Shown here one piece after another: positions 62,701 through 64,000 of a DNA stretch of 64,000 bases. A program made the position numbers and the translations under genes. Source of the stretch: Ascaris suum (lineage: Eukaryota; Nematoda; Chromadorea; Rhabditida; Ascarididae); the NCBI GenBank assembly GCA_013433145.1, contig CM024172.1, forward strand, positions 5,712,713 through 5,776,712. The letters run 5' to 3'. The stretch's first letter is position 1. Each line of letters begins with the position of its first letter. The notes under the pieces were generated by a model that searched no databases, was not told where the DNA came from, and worked only from the letters and a program-made list of their open reading frames with translations.

Positions 62701-63064
62701 AATCTTTAAGCTTGAGCATTCCCTTTCAGAAGCGATTGACAGAAGACTTGAGTAAAACAAGACTAACCTTGCGAAACAGCGTATTTAGACAATGCACTTT
62801 CTGCTTTTCTTGAACATAAGCGTAGAACTGAGTGATGCCAAGCAGCGTGAGCTCATCCATAAGGTTGATCTCGTATGGGTGGTTCATGTGATTCTGCATG
62901 AAGGTTGCTACCGTGTGAGGGAACGTCGCCGAATAGAGCATGATTTGCCGTTCGGGAGGAAGAAACTTGATAACACGATCGAGAATATCTTGGAAATCTT
63001 GTGATAAAAGCTTGTCCGCCTCGTCGAGTACCAATGTCGCGCAACGTGACATATCCGCCACACG
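59756..63064 (-). CDS. cgh-1: DDX6/CGH-1/Dhh1-type DEAD-box RNA helicase, 3' two thirds
   Basis: ATP-dependent RNA helicase of mRNA repression and decay granules. Exons on minus: 63064-62768, 62316-62039, 60190-60076 and 59854-59756 (TAG at 59756-59758). All junctions keep phase, with clear donors (GTTAG, GTAGGT, GTTCA) and acceptors (ATTTTCAG, GTTGCAG). Motifs in order: [13 protein letters not shown] (motif II), LYSATFP (motif III), [14 protein letters not shown], then the RecA2 domain with [53 protein letters not shown] (motif V) and [18 protein letters not shown] (motif VI). The C-terminus has [17 protein letters not shown] and a short acidic tail. The Q motif and motifs I, Ia and Ib (about 165 residues) are not seen up to 64000, so those exons probably lie beyond the window. 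Exon spacing is wide (introns of about 0.2, 0.45 and 1.85 kb). Confidence 0.95.
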
Positions 63065-64000
63065 CTGCAACTTAATCTCTCCAAGCACAGCAGCCAAAGA
63101 CACCCTCAAACGCGAAACATGACGCAGCTAAAAATTATATAAAGCATTTCAAAGGTTCTCACATTGCTTTTTCGTTTCTTGAGCGTTTAACGAACTTCTT
63201 ATAATACGATATCTTAACAACAAACAAGTTACCACATAACACGATAGAAAAAAAGAAGTAACAAGCAATGCCATAGTCTCCAAAACATGTGCTTTCGCCA
63301 GTTTCAACCAACTGCAGCTGTCACACAAGATAGGCGCTCACATAAACAATCCCACATTCACCTTCCTCTTGAATAAACCAGTTGTGGGAATGTGACAGAA
63401 ACGGCGAGCCAAAGCCACTTCATTCCGTGGTCAGCAAAAGTTCGGAGGATCGACCCTCATGAAGGTATGTCCACTTTCAAGGTCCCCAAATATGTGGGAA
63501 ACTTTGAAGGAGTCAACGGAAGTTTGCTCTTTCAAAAATGTCATTTCTGAGAAAGAAATTGTTTCCGATGGTCGGTCAATCGTCCCGGCTGTTTGGCTGC
63601 GTCAGGTCCGGATCATCGCGAGCGTTCACTGAAGTGAGCATGAAAGAACTTCAACACATTTCAGTTTTCTGACCTACCATAGAGGAGATTCAGTAAGGAA
63701 AGCGGGGATAAAACATTTGTGGTTACCGTGGATGACAACTTCAACTATTGAGAAACGGCCTTTTAGAAGAAATAAGTCATGAAATCTGAGACTGATCTGA
63801 ACAATCAATAGAATGGGCACACATCAAGTACCACAAGAGGAGCATCCCTTGACGAACGTTTCCGACTTCTTACAATAAACGACATTCTTTTCTTACTAAT
63901 CTATCCAAATTAATTTGTCTGCCGAGGACGGCGGAGATGATAAGTAAGCAGAAAATCAGGTGAAGGTCAAACAGACCAGTCCACACCTTGTCGATTAGGT
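63065..64000. other. Probable intron of the helicase gene
   Basis: Upstream (on minus) of the exon carrying DEAD. I searched both strands for the P-loop GTGKT, PTREL and TPGR blocks and saw none. Nothing else is recognisable; the text is unique-looking with moderate AT content. Confidence 0.5.

Overview
This is a eukaryotic genomic window with roughly 40 percent GC outside the first 6 kb. Coding sequence is split into short exons joined by GT/AG introns, often with TTTCAG- or TTGCAG-type acceptors, and one intron is only 44 bp. The two genes I can name, a DDX6/CGH-1 RNA helicase and a GTP-type phosphoenolpyruvate carboxykinase (PEPCK), read like nematode orthologues. A rhabditid or strongylid (clade V) nematode is my best inference; nothing in the window proves the species.

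Layout. 1-6149 is a satellite of the hexamer ATAAAT with no G or C for about 6.0 kb. 6150-14200 holds no gene I can support. 14200-15140 is a decayed non-LTR (CR1/jockey-like) reverse transcriptase. 19014-23174 (+) is a BTB-domain gene built from four exons with matching splice phases. A 146-bp pure (TA)n tract (23297-23442) lies between its 3' end and a convergent minus-strand gene of unknown function (23564 to about 26.6 kb), whose exons show one-base frame breaks. 27384-39943 (-) is a PEPCK gene spread over about 12.6 kb; its long introns carry several other sense-strand open frames, a degenerate trinucleotide-rich repeat and an LTR- or promoter-like stretch. 40571-44538 (-) holds exons of one or more unidentified, probably membrane, proteins. 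46825-54318 (+) is the 3' part of a gene with a Ser/Tyr/Gly/Lys-rich tail and a duplicated 27-bp coding unit; two minus-strand coding stretches lie inside its large intron. 55280-55623 is probably another LINE 3' fragment. 59756-63064 (-) is the 3' two thirds of the DEAD-box helicase; its N-terminal exons are probably beyond the right edge.

The genes do not form a pathway. CGH-1/DDX6 helicases act in mRNA decay and translational repression in cytoplasmic granules. PEPCK acts in gluconeogenesis or, in parasitic worms, in CO2-fixing malate fermentation. BTB proteins are often Cullin-3 adaptors. The most notable point is the PEPCK: its catalytic core is conserved, but the substrate tyrosine and both guanine-pocket phenylalanines are changed. 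I found no CRISPR array, rRNA, tRNA or bacterial-type system.
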